64,000 bases of DNA from Martelella lutilitoris (GCF_005924265.1 NZ_VCLB01000002.1:1-64000), one strand, 5' to 3'; positions 26,282-37,665 are shown, numbered from the stretch's first letter. The notes: generated by a model not told the origin, from the sequence alone. Numbers and translations: made by a program.

Positions 26282-27564
26282 TGGCGATGATCCTTGTTCC
26301 CGTCGCGTTCTTCGGCCTTCTGGCGCTTGGGCTTCCGGTGGGCATCACCATCGGCGTTGCCGGCCTCATCGGCATGTTCGATATCGGCCCGCGCTTTCTC
26401 GCCATGGCGCCGGACCGGATGTTCGCCGGTCTCGACCTGTTTCCATTCCTTGCGATGCCCTTCTTCATCCTGGCGGGCGAGATCATGAACCGGTCCGGCA
26501 TCACCCACGGGCTGGTGCGTCTGGCTGATGCGCTGGTCGGCTGGATGCGCGGCGGCATGGCCCATTCCAACATGGTGGCCTCCGTCATGTTTGCCGGCAT
26601 CACCGGGTCTGCGACCGCCGATGCGGCCGCCTTTGGCAATACGCTGGTGCCGGCCATGGTCAAGGGCGGTTATTCAAGGCCCTATGCCTGCGCCGTGACG
26701 GCCGCCGGTTCGATCATCGGACCGACGATCCCGCCCTCGACGCTAGCGATCATATACGGATCAATCATGGGTGTGTCGATTGCCGGGCTTTTTGCCGCCG
26801 GCATCCTGCCCGGACTTCTCATTTGCGTCGTCTGCATGGGCGTGATCGCGCTGACGGCGCGGCGCAAGAACCTGCCGAAGGGGGAGGGCGGCCCCTCGTT
26901 CAAGGCCGTCATCAGCGCCTTCCGCGAAGGCTTTCTCGCGGCCCTCCTGCCGGTCTTCATCCTGGGCTCGATCCTCGGCGGTTTTGCCACGCCGACGGAA
27001 GCGGCCGCCGTTGCCGTTGCCTATGCGCTCTTCGTCGGCGGCGTGATCTACCGCTCTCTTTCATGGGCGGATCTCTATCAGATCGGCGTGCGCACCGCGC
27101 GCATCACCGGCGTCATCTTTCTGATCATCGCCTCGGCGACCATCCTCGGCTGGTGGATGACCTATAACCGCGTGCCGCAGGCGATCGCCGAGACGCTGCT
27201 GGCGGTCTCGGAAAACCGCTATGTCGTCATCGGGCTCATCGTTGCGCTGTTGCTGATGATCGGTCTGGTGATGGATATCAATGCCACGCTGATCATTCTG
27301 GCGCCTGTGCTCGCGCCGCTGATGGCCAAGCTCGGCATGGAGCCGGTGCATGCCGGCATCATGATCATCCTCGCCCTCAATATCTCGCTGATGACGCCGC
27401 CGGTGGGGGCCTGCCTCTTTGTCCTTGCCTCGGTGACGGGCGAGAAGGTCGAGGCCATTGCGCGCGAACTCTGGCCCTTCATTCTCGCCGAAGTGATCGT
27501 CCTTCTCGGCGTGGCCTACTGGGAAAAAATGACCTTGTTCGTGCCTCATCTTCTGGGGCTCTAG
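26281..27564 (+). CDS. TRAP transporter large permease (DctM family)
   Basis: 427 residues with about twelve spans, including GITGSATADAAAFG and the PTIPPSTLAIIYG re-entrant segment of the family. It is the ion-coupled transport subunit. The gene overlaps dctQ by one base, and a 43-base gap with an AGGAG precedes dctP. Confidence 0.92.
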   Translation: MAMILVPVAFFGLLALGLPVGITIGVAGLIGMFDIGPRFLAMAPDRMFAGLDLFPFLAMPFFILAGEIMNRSGITHGLVRLADALVGWMRGGMAHSNMVASVMFAGITGSATADAAAFGNTLVPAMVKGGYSRPYACAVTAAGSIIGPTIPPSTLAIIYGSIMGVSIAGLFAAGILPGLLICVVCMGVIALTARRKNLPKGEGGPSFKAVISAFREGFLAALLPVFILGSILGGFATPTEAAAVAVAYALFVGGVIYRSLSWADLYQIGVRTARITGVIFLIIASATILGWWMTYNRVPQAIAETLLAVSENRYVVIGLIVALLLMIGLVMDINATLIILAPVLAPLMAKLGMEPVHAGIMIILALNISLMTPPVGACLFVLASVTGEKVEAIARELWPFILAEVIVLLGVAYWEKMTLFVPHLLGL

Positions 27565-27607
27565 CAGAAATCAACCAAAAGAGTGGAACTGAAACAGGAG
27601 CAATACC

Positions 27608-28645
27608 GTGAAGCTTATCAAGACATTGACCCTCGGCGTCGCCGCTGCCTGCCTTGCGGGCCAGGCCTTTGCCGCAGACATCACCATCCGCCTTGCCCAT
27701 CTCAACCCCGAAGACCCCTTCGAAAGTCATTCGGGCGCCATGGCCGCAGTGTTCAAGTCGCTGGTGGAAAGCAATTCCAATGGCGAGATCGAGGTCCAGC
27801 TCTTCCCCAACGGCCAGCTCGGCAAGGATTCGGAGGTCATCGACCAGGTGCGTTCCGGTCTCGTGGAAAGCACCATTTCGTCCGCCGGCGGCATGGCCGA
27901 GCACTATCCGCTGGTCGGCGTGTTCGATATTCCCTTTGCCTTCCCCAATATCGGCGTCGCCAGTCAGGTGATCGACAAGGACAGCGCCTTCGGCCAGGCC
28001 TTTTCCGAAGACCTTGAAGGCAAGACCGGACTGAAGGTTCTGGGCCTGCTCGATTCCGGCGGCTTTTTTGAATTCACCAATTCCGAGCGCCCGATCGCGA
28101 CGGTAGAAGATATGGAAGGGCTGAAGATCCGCACCATGACGCTGCCGACCCATGAGGCGTTGATTGCCTCGCTCGGCGGCCAGCCGACGGCGCTGCCCTG
28201 GGCGGAAGTCTATACCGCGCTGCAGACCGGCGTTGCCGATGGCGAGATGAACCCGATCCCGATCATTGCCTTCGCCAAGTTCCAGGAAGTGCAGAAATAC
28301 CTGTCGATCACCAACCACCTGATCACGCCCTATATCTGGACGATGAACCAGGAGTTCTTTGACGGCCTCAGCCCGGAAAACCAGTATCTGGTCTCCTGGG
28401 CCGCCGATGTCGCAACCGATGCCGGCCGCTCGATGAGCCGCGTGATCGAAGCCTCCGACAAGGGTCTGCCGACGCTCTCGGAAACCATGGAAGTCAATGT
28501 CGTCGCCCCGGAAGAGCTCGAGAAGTTCGCCGAAGCCTCGCAGCCGGCCGTGCGCGCCCTGATCGAGGAAAAATACGGTGAGGAAGGCATCGTCATGCTC
28601 GACCTGATGCTTGAAACCGCCGACGAGGCCGACGCCACTTACTGA
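27608..28645 (+). CDS. TRAP transporter substrate-binding protein (DctP family)
   Basis: 345 residues with a GTG start and an AGGAG six bases upstream. The signal peptide is clear (MKLIKTLTLGVAAACLAGQAFA). The mature protein has the DctP signature region (MEGLKIRTMTLPTHEALIASLGGQPTALPWAE), in which an Arg normally pairs with a substrate carboxylate. The ligand is therefore probably a carboxylate, perhaps a ureido acid given the neighbours. It is the last gene of the TRAP operon; a strong terminator follows. Confidence 0.91.
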   Translation: MKLIKTLTLGVAAACLAGQAFAADITIRLAHLNPEDPFESHSGAMAAVFKSLVESNSNGEIEVQLFPNGQLGKDSEVIDQVRSGLVESTISSAGGMAEHYPLVGVFDIPFAFPNIGVASQVIDKDSAFGQAFSEDLEGKTGLKVLGLLDSGGFFEFTNSERPIATVEDMEGLKIRTMTLPTHEALIASLGGQPTALPWAEVYTALQTGVADGEMNPIPIIAFAKFQEVQKYLSITNHLITPYIWTMNQEFFDGLSPENQYLVSWAADVATDAGRSMSRVIEASDKGLPTLSETMEVNVVAPEELEKFAEASQPAVRALIEEKYGEEGIVMLDLMLETADEADATY

Positions 28646-28676
28646 GCCGGACTGGCAGGCAGAGAATTGCGCAGAG

Positions 28677-28701
28677 AGCGCCGGGCGACCGGCGCTTTTT
28701 T
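28677..28701 (+). terminator. Rho-independent terminator after the TRAP operon
   Basis: An 8-bp stem (AGCGCCGG / CCGGCGCT) with a 4-nt loop, followed by a run of T. It begins 32 bases after the dctP stop codon. Confidence 0.85.
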
Positions 28702-28786
28702 GCGTTCCCGGGCCGCAGGGTCTTGCGAAACGGCCGCAAATTGCGATGGTGTCGGCAGCATTCTGAAAAGACGAAAGGCAGGCGCA

Positions 28787-29650
28787 ATGGCAGATGTTGC
28801 ATTTCTCGGTCTCGGCGTGATGGGTTATCCGATGGCCGGTCATCTGGTGAAAAACGGACACACTGTCACGGTCTACAACCGCACGGCCTTAAAGGCTGAA
28901 AGGTGGACCGGGGATTACCAGGGACGCGCGGCTGATACCCCGGCCGCCGCGGCCTCCGGCAAGGAGATCGTGTTCTGCTGCGTCGGCAATGATGATGATC
29001 TGCGCGAAGTCGTTCTTGGCGAGAACGGCGCGTTTTCGACCATGAGGGAAGGCTCGGTCTTCGTCGATCACACCACTGCCTCGGCCGAAGTCGCGCGCGA
29101 GCTTTATGCGGCCGCGAAGGAAAAGGGCATCGCCTTTGTCGACGCTCCGGTCTCCGGCGGCGAATCCGGTGCGGTCAATGGCGTCCTGACCGTCATGTGC
29201 GGCGGCGACGAGGCCGATTTCGAGCGCGCGCGTCCGGTGATGGAAAGTTACGGACGCTCTGTCCGCCGCGTCGGCGAGGCCGGCAGCGGCCAGCTTGCCA
29301 AGATGGTCAACCAGATCTGCATCGGCGGGCTGGTGCAGGCGCTTTCCGAAGGCATTCACTTCGCCCAGAAGGCCGAAATCGATGTCGGCATCGTGCTCGA
29401 CATCATCACCAAGGGCGCAGCCGGCTCCTGGCAGATGGAAAATCGCGGCGCAACGATGAATGAAGGCAAGTTCGACTTCGGCTTTGCCGTCGACCTGATG
29501 CGCAAGGACCTCGATATCTGCCTGACGGAGGCCCGCCGCAACGGCGCGTCCCTGCCGGTCACGGCCCTTGTCGATCAGTTCTATGCCGATATCCAGAAGG
29601 ATGGCGGCGGCCGCTGGGATACGTCGAGCCTGATCAAGCGGCTGAAATAA
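28787..29650 (+). CDS. NAD(P)-dependent 3-hydroxyisobutyrate dehydrogenase-family reductase
   Basis: 287 residues of the beta-hydroxyacid dehydrogenase family. The Rossmann motif is GLGVMGYPMAGHLVKNGH, the substrate loop is DAPVSGGESGAVNG, and the catalytic Lys lies in GSGQLAKMVNQ. The start at 28787 has an AGGCAGG upstream and gives a normal N-terminus. Family members reduce or oxidise 3-hydroxyisobutyrate, tartronate semialdehyde or similar short hydroxyacids, and sequence does not separate these. It lies after the terminator of the TRAP operon and is followed 39 bases later by a phosphodiesterase gene. Confidence 0.88.
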   Translation: MADVAFLGLGVMGYPMAGHLVKNGHTVTVYNRTALKAERWTGDYQGRAADTPAAAASGKEIVFCCVGNDDDLREVVLGENGAFSTMREGSVFVDHTTASAEVARELYAAAKEKGIAFVDAPVSGGESGAVNGVLTVMCGGDEADFERARPVMESYGRSVRRVGEAGSGQLAKMVNQICIGGLVQALSEGIHFAQKAEIDVGIVLDIITKGAAGSWQMENRGATMNEGKFDFGFAVDLMRKDLDICLTEARRNGASLPVTALVDQFYADIQKDGGGRWDTSSLIKRLK

Positions 29651-29689
29651 GGGCGCATGGCAGGTCTGCCGCCGGAAGGGAAAGCCGCG

Positions 29690-30457
29690 ATGTTGATTGC
29701 GCAGATCACCGATACGCATCTTGTTCTCGGCGGGCGAAAGCTTGCCGGGCGGTTCGATACCGAGGCCGCGTTCGACCGCCTGTTGCAAAGCCTTGCCGAT
29801 CAGCCGGTAAAGCCCGACCTGATCCTGTTTTCGGGCGATCTGTGCGAAGACGCGGGGGAGGCGGAATGCCTTCATATCGGCCGGGCGCTCCGGTCACTCG
29901 GCGTTCCGGTGCTGGCGGTGCCGGGCAATCACGATGCCCGCGCGCCGATGCTGAAGGGTCTCGAAGGCATGGTGGGGGAGACAGGCTCCGGGCATCTCTG
30001 CATCGAGGATGCTGCTCATCCGGTCACCATTCTGGGCCTTGATACGCTGGTGGACCGCGCGCCGCAGGGCGCGCTGTGCGCCGCGCGGCTCGAATGGCTG
30101 GAAGATGCGTTGCAACGGCACAGCGGCGCGGAGGTTCTGATCTTCATGCATCACCCGCCGATCGCGACGGGCCAGCGCAATATGGATGCGATCGCGCTTG
30201 GCGAAGGGCGGGCGCGTTTCGAAGAACTCGTTGCCGGCCATGGCGGCATCAAGGGCATCCTCTGCGGTCACATGCACCGGGCGATCACCGGCAGCCTCGC
30301 CGGCGTGCCGGTCTTCATTGCGCCGTCGGCGTCCCACCAGCTGGCGCTGGACTTGCGCGAAGGCCAGCCCTACCGCTTTTCCACCGATCCGGCGCAATAC
30401 GCGCTTCATCTCGTTGCGCCGGGAAAGCCGATCATCAGTCATCTCGTCACGGTATGA
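29690..30457 (+). CDS. Calcineurin-like metallophosphoesterase (CpdA type)
   Basis: 255 residues. All metal motifs of class III/CpdA phosphodiesterases are present: QITDTHL, GDLCED, GNHDAR, HHPP and GHMHR. CpdA-type enzymes hydrolyse 3',5'-cAMP or other phosphodiesters. The ATG at 29690 is preceded by GGAAGGGAAA; an ATG 33 bases upstream is less well placed. It converges with the ThuA-like gene nine bases away. cAMP as substrate is inferred from family similarity only. Confidence 0.85.
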   Translation: MLIAQITDTHLVLGGRKLAGRFDTEAAFDRLLQSLADQPVKPDLILFSGDLCEDAGEAECLHIGRALRSLGVPVLAVPGNHDARAPMLKGLEGMVGETGSGHLCIEDAAHPVTILGLDTLVDRAPQGALCAARLEWLEDALQRHSGAEVLIFMHHPPIATGQRNMDAIALGEGRARFEELVAGHGGIKGILCGHMHRAITGSLAGVPVFIAPSASHQLALDLREGQPYRFSTDPAQYALHLVAPGKPIISHLVTV

Positions 30458-30466
30458 GCGGGAAAG

Positions 30467-31174
30467 TCAGGTCTTCGCGCGCGCCGCCCAAAGCGCTCCC
30501 CGACGGATGATCTCGGTCACCTGCGGCACCTGCAGGTCGGCAAGTTCATGGCCGATCGAGCAGTAGAACACGCGGCCCTTGTCCCAGCGGCGCTTCCACA
30601 CGACGGGGATGACCGTGCCCTCGATCCACCAGAGATGGTCGCCGGAAAAGGTCGTGGTCGCGAGAACCTCGTTCGACGGGTCCGTCAGCATGTAATACTG
30701 CTCGGAGCGCAGCCGGAAGCTCCTGATGCCCGCGACGATCGGGTCGGACGGACGGCAGATGGTGACGTCGTAGTCGATATAGTCCTCGCGCGGCTGCAGG
30801 TTGTCGGGCCAGCCGGGCGGGTGGGCGACGAACTGGCCGCCGATGAGGAAGTGATAGGTCGGGCGGTCGCGGAAGGCGTCGCCCATATGCCCGTGCCAGC
30901 CGGCAATGCCGCAGCCATCGCCGATCAGCTTCAGCAGGCCATCTTCCTGCGGCTTGGTCATCGTGCCGAATTCCTCGCGGTGGCCGGAGCGGGCCGATGA
31001 CCAGATCGGGGTAATGAGGTCGATGCCGGCCAGCTCCTCCGGGCGTTCCAGCGGCTCCATCGTGTCGTAGACATCGACGCTGAAGTCGTTCTCCTTCAGA
31101 AGGTCGGCGTACCAGCCGGAAAACGCACTCGGCGCGTGGCCTTCCCAGCCACCGACAAAAAGGACGGCTTTCAT
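30467..31174 (-). CDS. ThuA-like (glutamine amidotransferase-fold) protein
   Basis: 235 residues with the trehalose-utilisation ThuA-like fold: FVGGWEGHAP near the N-terminus, IAGWHGHMGDAF, HFLIGGQFVAHPPGW and a C-terminal VFYCSIGHELADL. Its biochemical role is not established; members usually sit in sugar or polyol catabolic operons. It is the last gene of a seven-gene leftward operon and overlaps the dehydrogenase gene by four bases. Confidence 0.85.
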   Translation of the reverse strand: MKAVLFVGGWEGHAPSAFSGWYADLLKENDFSVDVYDTMEPLERPEELAGIDLITPIWSSARSGHREEFGTMTKPQEDGLLKLIGDGCGIAGWHGHMGDAFRDRPTYHFLIGGQFVAHPPGWPDNLQPREDYIDYDVTICRPSDPIVAGIRSFRLRSEQYYMLTDPSNEVLATTTFSGDHLWWIEGTVIPVVWKRRWDKGRVFYCSIGHELADLQVPQVTEIIRRGALWAARAKT

Positions 31175-32039
31175 GTCTGTTCCTTTCGCATGAAATTCAG
31201 GATCGAGGCCATGTCGCGGGCGCCATAGCCGGCACGCTCGGCCTCTTTCAGCTTGTCGAGCGTCACAAGCCCCTGCGGCATCGCGGTGCCGAGTCGCTCG
31301 GCCAGCGCCGCCGTGACGGCCATGTCCTTGCGGGCAAGGGCAACCGTGAACGTCACGTCATGGGCGGTTTCATCGAGATAGAGCGGGCGGCGATATGTCA
31401 GCATTGGAGCCGCCGCCGCCGAGGCCTCGATCACGTCGAAGGCCGCTTCCGCCTGAATGCCGGCAGCCTCCGCAAGCGTCATGGCTTCGGCAAGCGTCTG
31501 GTTGATGCCGTGGATCAGGGCGTTGACGGAGAGCTTCATCACCGCGCCGCGGCCGCCTTCGCCGAGGAAAATGGTCCTCTTGCCGAGCGCATCGAACACG
31601 GGAAGAAGCGGCGTGCCGGTTTCCGCATCGCACCCGGCCATGATCAGCAAGGCAGAATCTTCGGCTGCCTTTGTCGCGCCGGAAACGGGTGCATCGATCA
31701 CAGTCGCGCCGTCTGGAGCTCGGGTGGCAAGATTTGTGATATGGTCGGGGCTCATCGTGCCCATCTCGATGAACCAGCGCGCGCGCTTGCCGGCGAAAAG
31801 CCCGTCATCGCCGAAATGCGCCGTTTCGGAGGCGGCATCATCCGCCAGCATGGTGATGACGATGTCGGCCTTGTCTGCCAGTTCCCGCGGCGTTTCAGCG
31901 GTGCGTGCGCCGGTCTCCGCAGCAAAGCCCTTCGCCTTGCCGGCGGAGCGGTTCCAGACGATAACATCATGTCCGGCGCGCACCAGATTGCGCGCCATGG
32001 CCGCGCCCATGCGGCCAAGCCCGGCAAATCCGATCCGCA

Positions 32040-32040
<1 letters not shown>
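31171..32040 (-). CDS. NAD(P)-dependent beta-hydroxyacid dehydrogenase (HIBADH/GarR family)
   Basis: 289 residues. The Rossmann motif is GFAGLGRMGAAMARNLVRAG, the substrate loop is DAPVSGATKAAEDS, and the catalytic Lys lies in GAVMKLSVNAL. The ATG at 32040 overlaps the transporter ATPase stop codon; a TTG codon three bases earlier is in frame. It belongs to the same family as the protein at 28787-29650 but is clearly a different paralogue. In this operon it probably handles an intermediate of the imported sugar or polyol. Confidence 0.88.
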
Positions 32041-33547
<1,507 letters not shown>

Positions 33548-33551
<4 letters not shown>

Positions 33552-34549
33552 ATCCTGAGCTCCCCTCTGCCTTTGCGGTTCAACTGCCGGTCCAGAAACA
33601 GGACGGCGATGAGAATGAGGCCGATCACGAGATTGACGGTTTCGGTGTCCGCGCCGATATAGCCGAGGCCCTTGCGCAGAAGCTGGATGGCGATGACGCC
33701 GCCGAAAGTGGAGAGGATCGAGCCCGAACCGCCGGCAAGCTTTGTGCCGCCGAGGACCACAGCCGTGATCGCCCACAATTCATAAAGCTCGCCGTCATTG
33801 GGGTTGACCGAGCCGCTTTCGGAGTAGAACACCACGGCGCTCAATGCCGCGAGAAAGCCGATCAGGATGAAATTGCGCAGGAAATGCGGGCCGACGCGAA
33901 TGCCGGCATTGATCGCCGCCTCGCGGTTGTCGCCGATCGCATAGGCGTTTCGGCCATGCACCGTCTTCGTCATCACCAGCCAGATGATGGCGGTGACGGC
34001 GAGGAAGAACCAACTGGCGGTGTGAATGCCGAGAAACTGCGCTTCGGCGAAATCAACCAATGTCCAGTTCAGATGCGATGTCGGGTTCTCGCCATTATAC
34101 ATGAAGACGAGGCCGCGATAGCCGAGCATGGCGCCAAGCGTGACGATGAAGGCATCGACGCCGGTTTTCCAGACGATGAGGCCGTTGAGCCCGCCAAGAA
34201 TGGCGCCGGTCAGAAGCGCCAGCGCCCAGGAGATCGGGATCACCCAGTCGCCGAGCCCGGCAAAGATCGGCCATGTCATCGAATCCAGCATGACGATCCC
34301 GGCGAGCGCGAAGGTCGCGCCGACGGACAGGTCGATATTGCCGTTGATCATGATCACCGTCATGCCGATGGCGATGATGCCGATCGGGACCGACTGCTTC
34401 AAGAGCAGAAGCATATTGTCGAAATCCATGAAGGCGGTGTCCGACAGCGACAGGAAGTGTCCGGCGACGGAGAAGAAGATCAGCTCGACGAGGATGAAGC
34501 CCCAGATCGCGCCCTGCTTGATATATTTGCTGTAGCTCTGGCTGGTCAT
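33548..34549 (-). CDS. Sugar ABC transporter permease (RbsC family), first of two
   Basis: 333 residues with about nine to ten spans. The family region GTKLAGGSGSILSTFGGVIAI is present near the C-terminus. Two ATGs lie six bases apart; the one at 34549 has GAGGAG at good spacing, while for 34555 it would be adjacent to the start. A second RbsC-type permease is encoded directly before it, so the channel is probably a heterodimer. Confidence 0.92.
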
Positions 34550-34559
34550 GGTCATCTCC

Positions 34560-35534
34560 TCACGCGATCGGCGACCAGAGACGGCCGCGCTTGGCGGCGA
34601 TATCGAGCCAGACCGCGAGAATGATGATCACCCAGGTGACCACATACTGAACGTAGAACTGCAGGCCGGCGAGCAGAAGTCCATTCTGGATAAAACCGAG
34701 GATCAGTACGCCGATGACGGTCTTGAACACGGTGCCGGATCCGCCGAGCAGCGACGCGCCGCCGAGGATGACGGCCGCCAGAACCTCCAGTTCCATGCCC
34801 TGGCCGACCGTGTTCTGGCTGCCGAGCGAGCGGCTGGCCTGGATGAGGCCGGCGGTCGCCACGCAGAAGGAGGAGATCAGATAGGTGAAGAACACGATGC
34901 GGGCGCGCGGAATGCCGGAAAAGGTCGCGGCGACCCCGTTGCCGCCGACGGCATAGACCTTGCGGCCAAAGGGCGTCTTGGCAAGCAGCAGGGCAAGAAT
35001 GATGGCCAGACCCGCGAAGATGACGATCGGGGAGGGGATGCCGAGAATGTCGCCCTGGCCGAAGACGGAAAACCAGGTGCCTTCCTTGTCGGCGATATCC
35101 ATGTTCTTGCCGCCGGAATAGGTCAGCGTCAGCCCGTAGATCGCCGACAGCATGCCGAGCGTGACGATCAGCGAGTTGAGCCGGAGGTAACCGATCAGGA
35201 AGCCGTTGAAGGCGCCGAGCGCCAGCGTCATCGCATACATCGCCGGAATGCCGAGAACCGGGCCGAGCCTGTCATGCAGGTCGAGCACGACAATGGTGGA
35301 AAAGGACATCATCGAGCCGACGGACAGGTCAAGATTACCGCCGATGACGACGAAGGTGACGCCGAGCGCGATGACGCCCAGAATGGCCGAGGAGCGGATC
35401 ACGCCCAGAATATTGTCCGGCGCGACAAAGCGCTGGTTGATCAGGGCAAAGCCGACCATGAACACCACGAAGGCGATCAGGATCCCTTGCCGGGCCAGCA
35501 ATGCGCCCACATCTTTTCGCGTAAAATTCGCCAC
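34560..35534 (-). CDS. Sugar ABC transporter permease (RbsC family), second of two
   Basis: 324 residues with about nine spans. It starts with GTG at 35534 behind an AGGAG. It shows GNLDLSVGSMMSFS and LGGASLLGGSGTVFKT, both typical of RbsC. Ten bases separate it from the second permease gene. It is related to, but not a duplicate of, its partner. Confidence 0.92.
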   Translation of the reverse strand: MANFTRKDVGALLARQGILIAFVVFMVGFALINQRFVAPDNILGVIRSSAILGVIALGVTFVVIGGNLDLSVGSMMSFSTIVVLDLHDRLGPVLGIPAMYAMTLALGAFNGFLIGYLRLNSLIVTLGMLSAIYGLTLTYSGGKNMDIADKEGTWFSVFGQGDILGIPSPIVIFAGLAIILALLLAKTPFGRKVYAVGGNGVAATFSGIPRARIVFFTYLISSFCVATAGLIQASRSLGSQNTVGQGMELEVLAAVILGGASLLGGSGTVFKTVIGVLILGFIQNGLLLAGLQFYVQYVVTWVIIILAVWLDIAAKRGRLWSPIA

Positions 35535-35602
35535 AAGCTCCTCCCAAAGCTCCGGTTTTCAGGCCATCGCGGGCGCTATCCGCCCTTGTCTTCGCATGCG
35601 CC

Positions 35603-36400
35603 TCAAACGAGGGTCATGCCGCCGTCGATCATGACCACCTGCCCGGTCATATAATCGCTGTCGGGCGAGGCGAGAAAGGTGGTCGTGCCGGTAATGTCGT
35701 CGGGCCGGGCCACCTTGCCGCGCAGAATGTCGGCGGAAAATTCGGCCATGGCCTGGCCGGGCTTCTCCGCCGCGCCGATCTCCATCAGATCGCGGTCGAC
35801 CTGTTCCCACATTTCCGTCGCCACCACGCCGGGCGCGAAGCCGGTCACGGTGATGTTGTGCCTGGCGAGATCGCGCGCGCCGGACTGGATCAGCGATATC
35901 ACGCCCGCCTTCGATGCGCAGTAGGGCGCGACATTGTCGAAGCCCTGCCTGCCGGCGATCGAGGTCGTGTTGATGATCTTGCCGCCGGTCTTCTGGCTGA
36001 TCATCTGCCGCGCCGCCTCCTGCATGCCGATCAGGCAACCGAGACCGTTGACGGACATGATGAAGTTCCAGTTCTCCTCGGTCACATCGAGAAAATTCAT
36101 CGGCCGGTTGACGCCGGCATTGTTGAACTTGACGTCGAGCTTGCCGAAGACCGAAACCGCATGGGCGATCATGGCGCGCACCTGGTCGCGTTTCGTCACG
36201 TCGACGACGGCATGGGTGACCCGCCCGCCGTTTCGTTTCGCCCGCTCGCGATTGTCTTGCGCCACTGCGGCGATCTTCTCGGCGTTGATGTCGGCAAAGC
36301 AGACATCGGCGCCTTCGTCCAGCAGCGCTTCGCCGATTGCGCGGCCGATACCGCGCGCCGCTCCCGTCACGATGCAGGAACGTCCAGAGACACGACCCAC
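35603..36400 (-). CDS. Short-chain dehydrogenase/reductase in the Rbs-type operon
   Basis: 265 residues of the classical SDR family. The cofactor motif is TGAARGIGRAIG, and NNAGV follows. The catalytic Ser-Tyr-Lys includes YCASKAG, and the C-terminal SDYMTGQVVMIDGG is normal. The GTG start at 36400 has a GGGAGAGG upstream. It lies between the binding-protein and permease genes, so it probably oxidises the imported polyol or sugar. It resembles the SDR encoded at 39537 (FNAGVN/FNNAGVNRPMNF; a SDYMTGQ end), suggesting that the two act in one pathway. Confidence 0.9.
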   Translation of the reverse strand: MGRVSGRSCIVTGAARGIGRAIGEALLDEGADVCFADINAEKIAAVAQDNRERAKRNGGRVTHAVVDVTKRDQVRAMIAHAVSVFGKLDVKFNNAGVNRPMNFLDVTEENWNFIMSVNGLGCLIGMQEAARQMISQKTGGKIINTTSIAGRQGFDNVAPYCASKAGVISLIQSGARDLARHNITVTGFAPGVVATEMWEQVDRDLMEIGAAEKPGQAMAEFSADILRGKVARPDDITGTTTFLASPDSDYMTGQVVMIDGGMTLV

Positions 36401-36442
36401 TGAGCCTCTCCCGTCATTTCATGTTTGGTTTATTTGGAAAAG

Positions 36443-36469
36443 GCGGGGCGCGCCGACTTCGCGCCCCGC
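36443..36469 (-). other. Intercistronic stem-loop after the sugar-binding protein gene
   Basis: A perfect 10-bp GC stem (GCGGGGCGCG / CGCGCCCCGC) with a 7-nt loop and no T-tract lies between the binding-protein stop codon and the SDR start. It probably acts as an mRNA stabiliser or partial terminator that sets a high binding-protein ratio. Confidence 0.6.
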
Positions 36470-36492
36470 GCTGCCGCAATCAGGGATAAGGC

Positions 36493-37455
36493 TCAGAACA
36501 CCGGCTTGGTGAACTGGTCCATATTGTCCTGGGTGATCTTCGGCGTGTCGAAATAGTTGAGGAACGGCACGTCCTTGCCGTCGAGCACGTCGATTGCGGT
36601 CTGAAGCGCGGCCTCGGCGTCATCGACCGGCGACTGGTAGATCGAGCCCCAGTAATCGCCGTTTTCCATGGCCTCGTAGCCGACGGAGAAGTTGGTCGCA
36701 CCGACGAAGATGATGCCGTCTCGGCCTGCTGCCTTGGCGGCGTTGAGTGCGCCGACGCCCATATTGTCGTCGCCGGCATAGACGCCGTCGATATCGTCAT
36801 ATTTGACGAGGAAGGCTTCCATGACCTTCTGCGACTTTTCCCGGTTCCAATCGCCCGGCTGGGTCTCGACCAGATCGACATTCGGGCAGACCTCCGGAAG
36901 GCGATCCTCAAAGCCCTTGGCGCGCTCGATCGCGGTCGTATAGCCCGGCTGGCCGGAGATCTGCACGATCTTCGCCTCGTCGGCGATGCCCATGTCCTTG
37001 AACTTGTCGCACATGATTTCGGCCGAACGCGCGCCCTGGGTGATGTTGTCCGGACCGGAGAAGGAAGCGACGAAATCGAAGCCGGGTTCCGCGATGTTGG
37101 AATTGGTGACGATCACCGGAATGCCGGCCTTGTGGGCCTTGCGCACGGCCGGAATGACGGCCTCGCCATTGGTTGGCCAGATGATGATGGCGTCGACCTT
37201 CTGCTGGATCAGGTCTTCCACCTGGGCGATCTGGCGAGCGACGTCGCCGCCTGCGTCGAGGACAACGGTTTCGACATCGGGGTTGGCGTCGGCTGCGTTG
37301 ATGAAGGCCTGCTCATACGTTGTCTGATAGCTGTCGACGCCGACATTGTTCTGCGTGATGCCGATCTTGTAGCTCTCGGCGGATGCAGCGCCGGCAAGGG
37401 CAAGCCCTGCAATCGCGGTCGTTGCGGCCAAGGTGAGCCTGACTGTAAATCTCAT
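36493..37455 (-). CDS. Periplasmic sugar-binding protein (RbsB family)
   Basis: 320 residues. The start at 37455 has GGGAGGAAC upstream and a typical signal peptide (MRFTVRLTLAATTAIAGLA...ASA). The mature protein is a type-1 periplasmic-binding fold (IGITQNNVGVDSYQTTYEQA; VYAGDDNMGVGALNAAK; IIIWPTNGEAVIPAVRKA). It is the first gene of the seven-gene leftward operon. The divergent gene encodes the winged-helix/solute-binding fusion regulator. Confidence 0.92.
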   Translation of the reverse strand: MRFTVRLTLAATTAIAGLALAGAASAESYKIGITQNNVGVDSYQTTYEQAFINAADANPDVETVVLDAGGDVARQIAQVEDLIQQKVDAIIIWPTNGEAVIPAVRKAHKAGIPVIVTNSNIAEPGFDFVASFSGPDNITQGARSAEIMCDKFKDMGIADEAKIVQISGQPGYTTAIERAKGFEDRLPEVCPNVDLVETQPGDWNREKSQKVMEAFLVKYDDIDGVYAGDDNMGVGALNAAKAAGRDGIIFVGATNFSVGYEAMENGDYWGSIYQSPVDDAEAALQTAIDVLDGKDVPFLNYFDTPKITQDNMDQFTKPVF

Positions 37456-37577
37456 ATTCCGTTCCTCCCAAACGATAAAATGGATGCATTGCCGCGGCCC
37501 TCCGGCAACCGGTCGGGCCTCTCCCGGGCAATGGGCTTTCATACACCACTAATTCGGCGGCAATGGACCTGCCTAAA

Positions 37578-37648
37578 ATATCCAAAATGAATTTGCACTT
37601 ATCCATATTGGATTTTTTAGCGATATTTCAGGATCGCTGTTTTGGACA
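37578..37648. promoter_or_regulatory. Divergent promoter region with repeated TCCAAAA-type sites
   Basis: Three related motifs lie between the divergent genes: ATATCCAAAAT (37578-37588), the inverted repeat ATCCA-TAT-TGGAT (37601-37613) and TTTTGGACA (37640-37648), which is the first motif on the opposite strand. They are candidate operators for the fusion regulator encoded at 37666. A strong GGGAGGAGAG Shine-Dalgarno follows. Confidence 0.45.
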
Positions 37649-37665
37649 AATAGGGAGGAGAGAAA

